A stretch of 64,000 nt of DNA from Planctomycetaceae bacterium (GCA_014762625.1 JABURQ010000012.1:16716-80715); one strand, 5' to 3'; numbered from the stretch's first letter, positions 45,949 to 56,184 are shown. A program made the numbers and translations. Notes: generated by a model from the sequence alone, not told the origin.

Positions 45949-47808
45949 ATGTTATCTCGTCTCGGACCGATTGTATTTGCATGCGCCCTGGTTTTCAGCT
46001 TGCAGCAACACACAGCCAACTCACAAGATCCTCCCGCAGTACCATCAAAAACAACGGAAAACAAAAGTGACCTCGTCAGTTCCTCATCAGCATCAATCAG
46101 CACTCCCAATATGGTGCTAGGGCAACGGCTCGTTCAACTGACTAAGTACATCGAGAAGTCAGCTGAATTACAACGAGTGGTCCTGAACCTTAAGCCTGAA
46201 TTTCGCATACGTTCGGTGACGGAATCATCACTTCTTGATGCTCGATTGAAGCGGATCGAAAGGAAGACAGAAGCTCGTGACGAAAAGCTGAAAAACATTG
46301 CTGACCGGATAAAAAAAACAACCAGTAGTTTACAGTCTTACCAAAACTTACCTGGTGATCCGGATGAACCGATCCCCGGAGATGGTGAAGCTGCTCCAAT
46401 GCCAAAGGCGGCTCCTCCCGCACCTCCAGCTGACAAAGAAGCTCTGCTTCCAGAGGCGACATACCAGAATCTTGTGCGCCAAGAAAAGCATGATTCTATC
46501 CCTCCGGCAAAGTCTGGTACGAACTGGCTCATTTCGATAAATCAGGCCGGCGCTCAAGCTAATCAAGATAATAAAAAAGAAATTTTGTCAGAACTGAATC
46601 AAATCAAGCAAGAAATCGATTCCATTCGATTGGAGCTAGAGTCCATGATGACTGGAAATGGTTGGGGTGAGCACGAAATACCTGACATAATGTTGAGGAC
46701 AGAAAATGCAGAGCGGTCTCTTGAGCAGGAACGCACAAGCATCGCACGTCCTCTTGAAGCCAAGTTAAAACAGATAGAGCGGATCGTAAAAGTTTTCGTC
46801 AACACTCCTGAAGTGATTTATCTGAATATCGATGGACTCCTTAAACAGCGCGACTATCTGATGGCTCCTGAAGAGGCCATCGGTGTTGCCCCAGAGGCAG
46901 CTTCAGCTGCTCAATGCGCTCCAGGAGGAATTGATCAGTTCTTAAACAATCCGGAAGTCTCTCTTGCCTGGTTAAAGAAAACGCTGGAGACTGACCTGTC
47001 CTGCTTAAGCATGACATTTAACTATATTCAGTTAGAACATCTGTCCTTCCAAGGAACGGTCTCAGATCTTAGAGAACAGGTGACATCGATGCTTCAAAAC
47101 GAAGCTTCACTCGAAGAGTTTTATCAAGAAATGGAAGTCGACGCAGACACCATCATCGTTCAACTCCAGGAAAAAGCGGCCATCTGGAGAGAAGAGAAAC
47201 ATAATCTCGAAAACACTCTGAATTCCCGGGATGATTCACTCAATCAATATCAAATCAACCTTCGGCTTGTAAACGCCGTGTATGGCATGATTGCAACAAT
47301 CATCGCACTGTTCCTTCTTCTTCGGCTATTTCCATCAGTTCTGACGCGTTTGATTGTGAGAAACCGTTTATTGATGGAAGTACTCAGCATGGGCTTCCTC
47401 TTACTGACTATCATTATTCTTGGATCAGCAAAATTGATTGAAGGACAAGGGCTGGCAGGTCTACTTGGGACAATCGCAGGTTATATCTTTGCACGTAAGA
47501 CACAAGAACCTACAGAGCCTACCTCAGCTCAACTCGAAGAATCCGAAGCACGAGAGGAATTTCAACTCAAAGTTATCGACGCTGAAAACAAGCTAAAAAA
47601 ACTAAAACAGAAGCTCAAGGAAGCTCAACAAGCTGAAGATTCACAAACTGACCCAAAAAAAATTGAAGCAATCCAATCTATTCAGGAAGCCATTAGGAAC
47701 GAGGAAGCAAAAATTATCGTCTTGCAAGAATTTCTCTCAAATAATGCTGATTCCCTACCACATCAGAATCAGGGTAAAGCTTCCACGTCCAAGGAAGAAA
47801 CACAATAG
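45949..47808 (+). CDS. Coiled-coil membrane protein of unknown function
   Basis: About 619 residues from ATG at 45949, which has GGAGCAGG just upstream; a signal peptide (about 1-26, FACALVFSLQQHTANS) follows. Long coiled coils (about 90-160, 200-290, 380-450) flank a pair of membrane helices (about 445-470 and 485-525: YGMIATIIALFLLLRLFP, VLSMGFLLLTIIILG). A Lys/Glu-rich coil closes the protein. Base composition is clearly lower in GC than the neighbours on both sides, which suggests different origin. No family recognised. Topology predicts a large periplasmic part. An upstream TTG at 45913 is possible. Confidence 0.75.
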   Translation: MLSRLGPIVFACALVFSLQQHTANSQDPPAVPSKTTENKSDLVSSSSASISTPNMVLGQRLVQLTKYIEKSAELQRVVLNLKPEFRIRSVTESSLLDARLKRIERKTEARDEKLKNIADRIKKTTSSLQSYQNLPGDPDEPIPGDGEAAPMPKAAPPAPPADKEALLPEATYQNLVRQEKHDSIPPAKSGTNWLISINQAGAQANQDNKKEILSELNQIKQEIDSIRLELESMMTGNGWGEHEIPDIMLRTENAERSLEQERTSIARPLEAKLKQIERIVKVFVNTPEVIYLNIDGLLKQRDYLMAPEEAIGVAPEAASAAQCAPGGIDQFLNNPEVSLAWLKKTLETDLSCLSMTFNYIQLEHLSFQGTVSDLREQVTSMLQNEASLEEFYQEMEVDADTIIVQLQEKAAIWREEKHNLENTLNSRDDSLNQYQINLRLVNAVYGMIATIIALFLLLRLFPSVLTRLIVRNRLLMEVLSMGFLLLTIIILGSAKLIEGQGLAGLLGTIAGYIFARKTQEPTEPTSAQLEESEAREEFQLKVIDAENKLKKLKQKLKEAQQAEDSQTDPKKIEAIQSIQEAIRNEEAKIIVLQEFLSNNADSLPHQNQGKASTSKEETQ

Positions 47809-47869
47809 CGCAGCAGGCCAACTATGAGAGAACTGATCTGCACGGTTCAAGTTACGTTATTATCAGCGT

Positions 47870-48499
47870 TCAAAACTTCCGCCCGAGCTGGCGGTAGTGT
47901 TCGTTCTGGACCGGGACGAGTTCTTTCAGAACCGATTGCAGCACCTCGGCCGGTGATCCCATGGCGTTGATCTGCGAGATCAATTCCTGGGGATAGCAAT
48001 CGAGAACGGGGGCCGTCTGTTCCCGATAAATTTCGAACCGCTGCCGGATGATCGTTTCGTTCGCGTCATCGACCCGATTCTCGCGGATCGCCCGTCGGCG
48101 GATACGGTGAATCATCGCTTCTTCGTCTTCGCAGACCAGGTACAGAATCCGACGGACGTTGATGTGTTCCTTGACGAGTTCGACCTGGGCGATGTTACGC
48201 GGCAGTCCGTCCAGAATCAGAATGTCTTCGTGCGGTTTGTAATTGGAGAGGGCGACCTGTCCTCCAAGCGACTTCTTCCAGATTTTAATCGTCAGATCGT
48301 CGGGCACGAATTTCCCCTGGGAGGTTGTTTCGTAGACGATCTTTCCCTCCGGCGAATGAATATCGAGGGAGCGAAACACTTCGCCGCACGAGAGATGATA
48401 GAAACCGGGGATATGTCCGAGAATGCTTCCCTGCGTTCCTTTACCGGCTCCGGGGGCTCCGAACAGGAGGACGGTTTGATAGCGATCGTTGTCGGTCAT
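47870..48499 (-). CDS. adk: Adenylate kinase family nucleoside monophosphate kinase
   Basis: A 209-residue kinase. The P-loop GAPGAGKGT lies at 14-22; GEVFRSLDIHSPEG, the NMP-binding GKFVPDDLT, ILDGLPRNIAQ and RRRAIRENRVDDANETIIRQRFEIYREQTAPVL complete the adenylate kinase fold. The LID lacks the long zinc-binding insert, so this is a short-LID type. It transfers phosphate from ATP to AMP or a related NMP. It follows rpsD on the same strand (rpsD upstream), separated by a terminator. GGGAA sits before the ATG. Confidence 0.88.
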   Translation of the reverse strand: MTDNDRYQTVLLFGAPGAGKGTQGSILGHIPGFYHLSCGEVFRSLDIHSPEGKIVYETTSQGKFVPDDLTIKIWKKSLGGQVALSNYKPHEDILILDGLPRNIAQVELVKEHINVRRILYLVCEDEEAMIHRIRRRAIRENRVDDANETIIRQRFEIYREQTAPVLDCYPQELISQINAMGSPAEVLQSVLKELVPVQNEHYRQLGRKF

Positions 48500-48579
48500 G
48501 CGTTTTCCCGCTAACGTGAGAAAATGAAAGGTCCTACCTTAGCCGGATCCGGAGCAGGGGAGCAAACCGCAATTTCCAG

Positions 48580-48610
48580 AAAAAAACGCCTTCCGGAAAT
48601 CGGAAGGCGT
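48580..48610 (-). terminator. Rho-independent terminator of rpsD
   Basis: On the minus strand ACGCCTTCCG-ATTT-CGGAAGGCGT (10-bp stem) runs into TTTTTT, 31 nt after the rpsD stop codon. Confidence 0.9.
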
Positions 48611-48640
48611 GACGTGTTTCTGAATGGTACGCAGACGGCG

Positions 48641-49249
48641 TTAGCGAGACATCAACGCGACAACCTGACCGACATCGACCGGCAGGGAGACGTCTTCGTA
48701 ACTCGGTAGGGTTTGCACGCGGGCTTCGAGCGAAGTTCCGTCAAATTCAATCCAACCCGTCCGTTCGCCGGTGACTTCTTCTTTCAGCTCTTTGTACATC
48801 GTGAGCAGGTTCGGGCGGTTCTTGACGGTGATGACATCGCCGGCTTTCACCAGATACGAAGCCCGGTCCATCTTGCGACCGTTGACCAGAAAATGGCCGT
48901 GGGCGATGCCTTGTCGAGCCTGCGGGCGGGTTTTGCAGAATCCGGCGCGACGCACGACGTTATCGAGTCGTCGTTCGCACAGAATCAGCAATTGCTCACC
49001 CGTGTTGCCCTTCATGCGACGGGCTTTATCGAAGTACTTGCGAAGCACTTTCTGTCGCAAGCCGTAGTAAAATTTGATCTTCTGTTTCTCGACCAATGCG
49101 GTTCCATACACAGACAACTTGCGTCGTCGGGTGTGCTGACCGGGAGGAGTGTCACGGTTTTCGAGCGCTTTCACAGCGCCGGCATTTTCAAAAACGATCG
49201 CGCCAATACGGCGGTTGATGCGTCCTTTTGGTCCGGTATACCGACCCAT
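48641..49249 (-). CDS. rpsD: 30S ribosomal protein S4
   Basis: A 202-residue protein of normal bacterial length. MGRYTGPKGRINRRIG opens the N-terminal domain, and the S4 RNA-binding domain (about 95-160) shows RLDNVVRRAGFCKTRPQARQ and HGHFLVNGRKMDRASYLV. It binds the 5' domain of 16S rRNA and nucleates small-subunit assembly. AGAGG lies 7 nt before ATG. It is a single-gene unit here, not in the alpha-type rpoA operon seen in many bacteria. Confidence 0.97.
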   Translation of the reverse strand: MGRYTGPKGRINRRIGAIVFENAGAVKALENRDTPPGQHTRRRKLSVYGTALVEKQKIKFYYGLRQKVLRKYFDKARRMKGNTGEQLLILCERRLDNVVRRAGFCKTRPQARQGIAHGHFLVNGRKMDRASYLVKAGDVITVKNRPNLLTMYKELKEEVTGERTGWIEFDGTSLEARVQTLPSYEDVSLPVDVGQVVALMSR

Positions 49250-49408
49250 TGAGGAACCTCTTTAACGTCAAACAGAGTGGTTTTAGTCCAGAAACGAATC
49301 GAAAAGGATAAACGTGTCTCACTGGTATTGCAAGCGAGCGGGAGCCACTTCGAGCCCGGATTCCCGGTGTTTTCAGGCAATTCCTATCGCAAAGCTCGCC
49401 CGGATCGC

Positions 49409-50716
49409 TCAGGTCGACTCTTTTTGAATGTCGTCCGCGGAGAACTTGACCTGCACCAGCGTCGTAACTCCATTCATGGAAACAGGATGGAAACCCTTGC
49501 GAATCTGGAACCGCCAGACAAGACTCCCTTGGAGCGTTTTCAGGTCTGCTTCCTGTGTCGGCAGAAACGTCTCCATTTCTTCATCCGGCCCTAACGCCCG
49601 GGTCTGGAGCCCTTTGATATCGTATTCGCTGGTCGGCGGGTGGTTATACATCAAAATGCGATGGCCTCGATTTCCCAGATCGCTCGCCTTGGCGACCCAG
49701 TTATTCGCGTAGACGTGGTTGAAATCCTCTTTGTCATGCTCGCGGAGAGTGATCAGATTCATATCGAGCGGGGGAAAGACCTGATCGTCGGAAACGTTCT
49801 TGATCTTAAGCTTCAACTTCAGCACCGGATTTGTCGAAGGAATCCCCTCCTCCACGTCACCTTGAAAGTATTCAAAATTCAACGGTCCCCGGACGACGCC
49901 AATCGGCGTGATTTCAATATTCCCGAAACGTTGGGTCTCTCCAATCTTGAGCGTATGACCGGGAGCGAGACTCGCGTTTTCCCGAATCAGACGAAACTCT
50001 CCCTCCTTTGCCGGCTCGACGTCGGGCAGGCTTTCCAAGTCATGAGGTTTGGCCTGAAAGAAGCTGAAAAACAGATACAAAAAAGCAATCGTGATCAGAA
50101 TGGCATAACTGACCAGGTATTGAAACGCTTTCGAGGAAGGACCGCGATGACGGCGAGGTAATCCGCTGGTTTCCGTAAGCGGCTTCGCGGTCGGTTGCTC
50201 TGAATCATCCTGATCGGAAGAGTCTTCGTCGATCTCTGTCTCTGTTGCCGCCTCTGGTTCGGTCTCCGCTTCGCTTCCCTCGATGAGGTTATCAAATGAC
50301 GGGACTTCGGTCGTTTCCTGAGTCTCGGCTGCTGAAGCGTCTTGATTCAGAAAATCGAAATTGGGTGAGGAACTCGGCTCTGTGGAATCGTAGGAGGTCG
50401 TTTCCGATTCCTGAGTCGCTTCGATGTTTTTTAGGTCCTCTTCGGTCAAAATGGCCGACGCCACGCCGCTATCACCATTCCCGCCGTTTTCTTCCTGCTC
50501 AGCGAGAGCATTATCGTTGAAATTATAGTCGAACGATTGTTGTGCTTCCTGATCTTCTGTCTCGGATACCTCTTCCGTCTCCGCAGACTCTTCCTCCGTC
50601 AGGTCATCCTCGTCGAGAATCAGGACCGTCGAGCAGTGGGGGCAGGACACCTCGACACCCAGATCCTCAATCAGGATCTGTTCTCCACATTCTCCGCATT
50701 CCACTTCATAAGACAT
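49409..50716 (-). CDS. Zinc-ribbon membrane protein with acidic linker
   Basis: About 435 residues. Cys7/Cys10 (CGEC) and Cys25/Cys28 (CPHC) make an N-terminal zinc ribbon. A highly acidic, Ser/Thr/Gln-rich linker (30-195) is followed by one membrane helix (about 203-226; YAILITIAFLYLFFSFF) and a beta-rich C-terminal domain (about 240-430; NPVLKLKLKIKNVSDDQVFPP). The layout is common in planctomycetes. The role is unknown. The start at 50716 is chosen for the CGGAG site and for MSYEVECGEC; an upstream ATG at 50737 is possible. Confidence 0.8.
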   Translation of the reverse strand: MSYEVECGECGEQILIEDLGVEVSCPHCSTVLILDEDDLTEEESAETEEVSETEDQEAQQSFDYNFNDNALAEQEENGGNGDSGVASAILTEEDLKNIEATQESETTSYDSTEPSSSPNFDFLNQDASAAETQETTEVPSFDNLIEGSEAETEPEAATETEIDEDSSDQDDSEQPTAKPLTETSGLPRRHRGPSSKAFQYLVSYAILITIAFLYLFFSFFQAKPHDLESLPDVEPAKEGEFRLIRENASLAPGHTLKIGETQRFGNIEITPIGVVRGPLNFEYFQGDVEEGIPSTNPVLKLKLKIKNVSDDQVFPPLDMNLITLREHDKEDFNHVYANNWVAKASDLGNRGHRILMYNHPPTSEYDIKGLQTRALGPDEEMETFLPTQEADLKTLQGSLVWRFQIRKGFHPVSMNGVTTLVQVKFSADDIQKEST

Positions 50717-50788
50717 CGCATACTCCGAGGACCCCATTGCCCGGATGTGGTCGCGTATTAAGACATTCTACGTTCTTTCATCATATGA

Positions 50789-51490
50789 TCAGCGGCCGCT
50801 TGAGGCGACCCCTCTCCAATCAATTGTGGCTTGCAAATCGGGATGTCGCAACATCCCAGACGCATCAAATTCCACCAATGCTAAAATCGGAACCTCCGTC
50901 AATTGGGCTAATTCTACAGGATTTGTCTGTTCGGCGACTGATCCGGTCGGAGGCAGATGCTGATTCAAGACAATTCCCGCAATCTCCAGTTCGCGGGCCT
51001 GAATCGATTCCAGCGTTAACAATGTGTGGTTGAGTGTTCCCAACGTTCGAGAGGCAACCACGAGGATCGGCCAACCGCACTCCTTCGCAAAGTCGGCCAC
51101 ATTCGAGGTTTGCGTCAAGGGACACAACCAACCGCCCACCCCTTCCACCAGCAGGAAATCAACGCGATCTCGCCACCAGACGTGTCCGGAGGTGATCAAC
51201 TCGCCATCGATCTCCCGATTCTCCAGGCGAGCTGCAACCGGCGGTGCCGCGGGAGCTTCAAAACATTGCGGGCAGATCTGCTCGCGTGTGAACTCTCCGC
51301 CGAGCGCCTGGAAATGAGTTTCGACATCCGCCCAGCGCAAATGACCGTCGTCATCTCGTTCTCCCCCCGAACAGACAGGTTTATAGATTCCGACCTGGAC
51401 ACTCTCGTCGCGCAATTGTCGCGCGATGGCGGCGGTCACGAACGTCTTGCCGACGTCGGTATCCGTTCCGGTGATGAAGAGTCCCTGCAT
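50789..51490 (-). CDS. bioD: Dethiobiotin synthetase
   Basis: 233 residues. The deviant P-loop GTDTDVGKT is at 8-16; VGIYKPVCSG, the VEGVGGWLCPL motif and LVVASRTLGTLNHTLLTLE are typical BioD features. It closes the ureido ring from 7,8-diaminopelargonate, CO2 and ATP, the next-to-last step of biotin synthesis. No other bio gene is nearby. ATG at 51490 is preferred over 51520 because the P-loop begins right after MQGLFI. Confidence 0.92.
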   Translation of the reverse strand: MQGLFITGTDTDVGKTFVTAAIARQLRDESVQVGIYKPVCSGGERDDDGHLRWADVETHFQALGGEFTREQICPQCFEAPAAPPVAARLENREIDGELITSGHVWWRDRVDFLLVEGVGGWLCPLTQTSNVADFAKECGWPILVVASRTLGTLNHTLLTLESIQARELEIAGIVLNQHLPPTGSVAEQTNPVELAQLTEVPILALVEFDASGMLRHPDLQATIDWRGVASSGR

Positions 51491-51544
51491 CTTCAGAATC
51501 CCTGCTGGACGACTCAACAAGCGTTAAAAATCCATACGGCAGAC

Positions 51545-52159
51545 TCAGGCCGCTTCCACATCCCCGCCTCGATAGCCGGGAGCCACGCGTTTCGATTCGT
51601 GATAGGTTTCTATCTGATCCCCCCATTGTGTCCAGCCGGCGCGCTTTTCGCGAGCGAACAATTCGAGGTAAGGACCGGGGCTGCAATCTTCGATCAAGTC
51701 GTAGAACTCATCCGGCTTGCGCGAGTGCTCCCGCTTCCGGCTCGACAACAGATTGACCTGAGAACGTCCCGGTTGAAGCGTCCGCATGCGTCCCTTCAAA
51801 CCAAACAGTAAAACTTCCGTCACATTGCGGAAATAAAACCCGACCCCCCGTCCGTCGGGGCCGCCGTCTTTGCGGACCTTAAACCAGATCAGGTTGGTTT
51901 TGTATTGAAAGCCCCAGGCTTCGAGAACGCGCAACCCCTCGGGCAACAGCGCATTCGGAACCCACATGTAGAGATGAGCGTTTTCCTCGGTATGGGCGGC
52001 GACGGGCATCTCGCAGATCTCGTCGAGCGTCATGGTCTCGTAGCGTTTGAGACGACGATGCTCCGGGGCCACTTTTCCCGTGCGGTTTTGAAACTGCCAG
52101 GGTGGGTCGGCGTAGATCGTCTGGAACTTCTTTTTCAGTCCGGGAAGTCGAGCATCCAT
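51545..52159 (-). CDS. MT-A70 family adenine methyltransferase
   Basis: A 204-residue methyltransferase. The catalytic DPPW (18-21, IYADPPWQF), YETMTLDEICEMPV, AHLYMWVPNALL, NLIWFKVRKDG, RNVTEVLLFGLKG and KPDEFYDLIE, then LELFAREKRAGW fit the MT-A70 fold. Bacterial members methylate adenine N6 in DNA, sometimes as part of phage or restriction systems. Here no nuclease is adjacent and the gene lies between bioD and moxR in core sequence, so it is an orphan methylase; a role in RNA modification is less likely. AGGAAAGG precedes the ATG at 10 nt. Confidence 0.88.
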   Translation of the reverse strand: MDARLPGLKKKFQTIYADPPWQFQNRTGKVAPEHRRLKRYETMTLDEICEMPVAAHTEENAHLYMWVPNALLPEGLRVLEAWGFQYKTNLIWFKVRKDGGPDGRGVGFYFRNVTEVLLFGLKGRMRTLQPGRSQVNLLSSRKREHSRKPDEFYDLIEDCSPGPYLELFAREKRAGWTQWGDQIETYHESKRVAPGYRGGDVEAA

Positions 52160-52649
52160 GCTGACGTGCCTTTCCTAACGCGGATCATGTACGGGGTACA
52201 GGTCTCTTCCGAAGCCAACAAGACAAGTCTGTCTTTGCGGTTCCATCCATGGCGAAAGAGTCGGTCACCTGATCCCTTAAGTCCGCCCGTTCAATAATCA
52301 TAAACTCTTGTGACGTAATCACTTTATCGGCATCGTGGACGCACCGCGTTGAGAAGATTCCAGATAGGGAGGCCGGCTTCCGCAAAATGACGGGAACAGT
52401 GTCTGAGGAGTGATTCCGGCTCTGAAAGACCGATTCCTCTGGTTTCGAGGAACGAAAAACGGCTCGACTGTCCCGTTTCGAGAGGCATCAAAACTCAACA
52501 ATTTGATGATTTCGGGATCGTAAGTTGAGTCGAGACTTACAATTCCGGTATAGTTCGTGCATGCTTTAATCTCGAATTCCAGAGCGTTCCTGATGCGGAT
52601 TCGAACCAGTTGCCCTCACTTTGATTCACGACTTTGAGGAATTTTTAGC
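52160..52649. other. Intergenic region, 490 nt, between divergent genes
   Basis: No supported gene. It contains the moxR-side promoter described separately and should contain a promoter for the methyltransferase. The rest is ordinary sequence with no repeat or RNA gene I can see. Confidence 0.45.
52525..52554 (+). promoter_or_regulatory. Possible promoter upstream of the MoxR gene
   Basis: TTGAGT (52525-52530) and TATAGT (52549-52554) are separated by 18 bp, about 95 nt before the moxR start. The -10 differs from consensus by one base. Weak evidence. Confidence 0.4.
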
Positions 52650-53591
52650 GTGGCCAATCAGCATTTTGCCAAGATTCAGCGATTGCAGGAAAACATCGGA
52701 AAAGTGCTGCTCGGTAAGCCGAATGCCATTCGCAGTTCACTGGTGGCGCTCTTCGGCGGTGGTCATTTGCTAGTGGAAGATGCCCCCGGCGTCGGTAAGA
52801 CTTCGCTCGCCAAGGCGATTGCCAAAAGCCTTTCTTGCGATTTTACCCGTTTGCAATTCACGCCCGACATGCTGCCGAGCGACATTCTCGGAGCCAGCAT
52901 CTTCCTCCCGAATAAGGGAGAGTTCGAGTTTCGGGAAGGCCCTGTCTTCACAAACATTCTGTTGGCTGATGAAATCAACCGCACCACCCCCCGGACGCAA
53001 AGCGCGTTGCTCGAAGCGATGAACGAGGGACAGGTCTCCATCGAAGGAATCACGCACCGTCTGGAGCCTCCCTTTTTTGTGCTGGCGACTCAAAACCCGT
53101 TTGAATTCGAGGGCACCTACCCGCTTCCCGAAAACCAGCTCGACCGATTTATGTTACGCATCGAAATCGGCTACCCCGATCGAACCTTTGAGAAACAGGC
53201 CCTCACGCAACATCGCACGGGAGAACCGGTCGAATCTTTGGAACACGTCATGAGCGGAGAAGAGTTGATTGAGATTCAAAAGGATGTGCGAGAGATCAAA
53301 GTCGAAGATTCGATCAACGATTATCTCCTCGACATCGTCACCGCGACGCGCGAGCATCCCGATCTGGAAGTCGGAGTCAGTACGCGCGGGGCGCTCACTT
53401 TCTATCGAGCGTTGCAAAGCTGGGCGATGGTGGCTGGTCGCGATTATGTGATTCCGGATGATGTGAAGGATCTGGCGACCGAAGTTCTCGCCCATCGCGT
53501 CCAGTGCCGTTCCGTGCTACGAGAAAACCAGCGTCAGCGCGCCGTCACGATTCTCGAACAAATTATGCAACAGACGCCCATTCCCGATTAG
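52650..53591 (+). CDS. MoxR-type AAA+ ATPase
   Basis: A 313-residue chaperone-like ATPase. Walker A EDAPGVGKTSLAKAIAK (44-60), the MoxR-typical QFTPDMLPSDILGASIF, Walker B ILLADEINRT, TQSALLEAMNEGQVSIEG and LATQNPFEFEGTYPLPE are all present, and the C-terminal lid has VSTRGALTFYRALQSWA. MoxR proteins help in maturation of metalloenzymes and usually lie beside DUF58 and von Willebrand A genes; none follow here, so its client is unknown. Start is GTG (52650). Confidence 0.93.
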   Translation: MANQHFAKIQRLQENIGKVLLGKPNAIRSSLVALFGGGHLLVEDAPGVGKTSLAKAIAKSLSCDFTRLQFTPDMLPSDILGASIFLPNKGEFEFREGPVFTNILLADEINRTTPRTQSALLEAMNEGQVSIEGITHRLEPPFFVLATQNPFEFEGTYPLPENQLDRFMLRIEIGYPDRTFEKQALTQHRTGEPVESLEHVMSGEELIEIQKDVREIKVEDSINDYLLDIVTATREHPDLEVGVSTRGALTFYRALQSWAMVAGRDYVIPDDVKDLATEVLAHRVQCRSVLRENQRQRAVTILEQIMQQTPIPD

Positions 53592-53694
53592 AATGAATGT
53601 CTGTAGGAAATATCACAGACCGGAGCAGGACGTTCCCGTTAAGATTCGGACGTGACTGATGGATTGGTCGAAGGTCCTGCTGAAGGAGTCTCTT

Positions 53695-56184
53695 ATGTCG
53701 TTACGAACCCTGCGCGAATTTCTCTCACCCAGCCTGATGTTTCTGATGGCGTTCTTCGCCACCTCAACGATGCTGCTGCAGGCGGAGGAAAAACCGACCA
53801 ATCGACTCGCGGAAGAATCGAGCCCCTATCTATTGCTGCACGCTCATAATCCGGTGGACTGGTACCCCTGGGGACCGGAGGCCTTCGCCGCAGCGAAGGA
53901 ACAAAACAAACCGATCTTTCTCTCCATCGGTTACTCCAGTTGTTACTGGTGTCACGTCATGGAACGGCTGGTCTTCGAGAATGAAGAGATCGCCGCCCAT
54001 ATGAACGAGCACTTCATCAACATTAAGGTCGATCGGGAGGAACGTCCCGACGTCGATGATATCTACATGACGTCACTGATCGTCTACAACCAGTTGATCG
54101 GCTCGTCAGCCGGTGGAGGATGGCCGCTGTCGATGTTTCTGACACCGGAAGGAAAACCGTTTGCCGGCGGAACTTACTTTCCTCCACAAGACATGGAGGA
54201 CGGTCGGATCGGTTTCCCGACCGTGATGGATCGCGTGACCGGCTTGTGGAACGAGCAGGAAGAGGCGATTCGCAAGAACGCCGACATCGTCACTCAGGTC
54301 GTCAAACGACAGATGACTCCTTCCCTCGATCTCAGCGCCGTGGAACTCGATCAAAAACAGATTGAAACCACATTATCGGCACTCAAGGAGAGCTACGACC
54401 CCGAATACGGTGGGATCGACTTCGATCCCGCTCGCCCCGATGGACCCAAATTCCCGACTCCCGCCAAACTGAACCTTCTCCAACACGCCGCTGAAGAGCT
54501 GCAGGACGAGCGAGCGAAAGAGATAGTCCTGAAGACTTTGACCGAAATTGCCCGCGGCGGAATTCGCGATCACCTGGGGGGTGGATTTCATCGCTACAGT
54601 ACTGACCGCGAATGGCTGGTGCCGCACTTTGAAAAGATGCTCTACGACCAGGCGCAACTCGTTCCCATGTATTTGTCGGCCTGGGAATCGACGGGCGATG
54701 AGCTGTACCGCGACGCCGCCGTGGAGACGCTCGAATTTGTGCTCCGAAAAATGACCGACGAGCAAGGGGGTTTCTATTCGGCCCTCGATGCGGAGACCGA
54801 AGCGGTCGAAGGAAAATATTACGTCTGGTCGAAGGACGAGATTCGAGAAGTGCTGGGAGAAGAGTCGGCGAAGATCTTTTTCGAGGTGTACGGTCTCAAC
54901 GAACCCAATCCGTTCGAACATGGTTACGTCCTGCATTTGCCGACTTCACTCTCAGCAGCGGCCGAGAAACTGGAGACAGAGGAATTGGAACTGCGAAAAA
55001 ACCTTTCCCGCTGGAAACAGCAATTACTAACGCAGCGACAGACGCGCGAACAGCCGTTGCTGGACGACAAAGTTCTCACGAGCTGGAACGGCTTGATGAT
55101 CTCCGCGTTCGCCCAGGCGGGACGGATTCTCGAAGAACCACGTTACACCGCTGCCGCCGCCAAAGCGGCTCGCTTTATTCAGCAGGAGATGACTGCCCCG
55201 GATGGTCATCTCCTGCGAACCTCGCGCGAGGGCGAAGCGAAGCTGAATGCTTATCTCGACGATTATGCGTTCTACGTCGCCGCGCTGTTGGAGCTTTACG
55301 AAACAACCGGCGACGACATTTGGCTGACGCAAGCCCGACAATGGAACGAGCGACAGATCGAACGCTTCTGGGATGACGACGCCAAAGGATTCTTCTTCAC
55401 ATCTCACGATCATGAAGCACTGATCTCCAAATCGAAATCCGCTTACGACGCCGTCATTCCCTCCGGAAACAGTGTCTCGGCTCTCAATCTGCTCCAGCTC
55501 GCCCGACTCACCAACGACGCCGCATACCGGGAGAGGGCGGAAGCGATCCTGAAAGTGTTCGCGCCGGTTTATGAGAAAAGCCCGCGCAGCTTGAGTACGT
55601 TAAGCGTCGCCTTAAGCGACTTCCTGAACACACCAAAGTCGTCCTCGTCCAACACGACCAGCTCCCTCGGGACCGTCTCGGGGCAGCACGCGCTGCTGAC
55701 AGTCGCGTACCAGGATGACAAAAAGCATCCCGTCAAATTCCGCCCCTTCCTGAACGTCAAGAAGTTGCCGCCCGGCAAAACGGCGCTGGTGGCCGTTGTG
55801 GTTCAGATTGAAGAAGGTTGGCATATCAACACCAATCCCGCCGAGCCCGATTTCTTCATTCCCACGGAATTCAAAGTCGAGTCGGAAGCGGGGGTGACTC
55901 TCAAAGCGGTCGAATATCCGAAAGGCAAGCCGTTCAATTTGGAAGGCTTCGACGATCCGCTGATGGTCTATGAAAACCAGGTCATCATTTACGGCCAACT
56001 TGAGGTGCCGGAAAAGCTGGCCGGCAAATCAGTCAAAGTCCGCATGGATCTGAAATACCAGGCGTGTAACTACAAGATGTTCAAACCCGCGGCGGCCACC
56101 GGCGGCACGTTGACCTTGTCGGTCGCGAAAAAAGGTGAAGCCATCGAACCTGCCAACAAAAAGTATTTCTCGAAACGTCGCTGA
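53695..56184 (+). CDS. DUF255 thioredoxin-like protein with DsbD-like C-terminal domain
   Basis: About 829 residues. A signal-like N-terminus ([17 protein letters not shown]) precedes the DUF255 thioredoxin domain: [20 protein letters not shown] and SSCYWCHVM, with Cys-x2-Cys near residues 82-85. The middle (about 220-620) is the YyaL/SSP411-type helical glycosidase-like toroid ([33 protein letters not shown]). A C-terminal domain (about 660-829; [30 protein letters not shown]) resembles the N-terminal domain of DsbD. The fusion suggests redox function outside the cytoplasm. AAGGAG lies before 53695. An upstream ATG at 53659 is less likely. Confidence 0.85.
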   Translation: MSLRTLREFLSPSLMFLMAFFATSTMLLQAEEKPTNRLAEESSPYLLLHAHNPVDWYPWGPEAFAAAKEQNKPIFLSIGYSSCYWCHVMERLVFENEEIAAHMNEHFINIKVDREERPDVDDIYMTSLIVYNQLIGSSAGGGWPLSMFLTPEGKPFAGGTYFPPQDMEDGRIGFPTVMDRVTGLWNEQEEAIRKNADIVTQVVKRQMTPSLDLSAVELDQKQIETTLSALKESYDPEYGGIDFDPARPDGPKFPTPAKLNLLQHAAEELQDERAKEIVLKTLTEIARGGIRDHLGGGFHRYSTDREWLVPHFEKMLYDQAQLVPMYLSAWESTGDELYRDAAVETLEFVLRKMTDEQGGFYSALDAETEAVEGKYYVWSKDEIREVLGEESAKIFFEVYGLNEPNPFEHGYVLHLPTSLSAAAEKLETEELELRKNLSRWKQQLLTQRQTREQPLLDDKVLTSWNGLMISAFAQAGRILEEPRYTAAAAKAARFIQQEMTAPDGHLLRTSREGEAKLNAYLDDYAFYVAALLELYETTGDDIWLTQARQWNERQIERFWDDDAKGFFFTSHDHEALISKSKSAYDAVIPSGNSVSALNLLQLARLTNDAAYRERAEAILKVFAPVYEKSPRSLSTLSVALSDFLNTPKSSSSNTTSSLGTVSGQHALLTVAYQDDKKHPVKFRPFLNVKKLPPGKTALVAVVVQIEEGWHINTNPAEPDFFIPTEFKVESEAGVTLKAVEYPKGKPFNLEGFDDPLMVYENQVIIYGQLEVPEKLAGKSVKVRMDLKYQACNYKMFKPAAATGGTLTLSVAKKGEAIEPANKKYFSKRR

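Noticed and set aside
52185..52385. Short minus-strand frame upstream of the methyltransferase
   Set aside because: 66 residues with no motif and no ribosome binding site; the region is better explained as regulatory.
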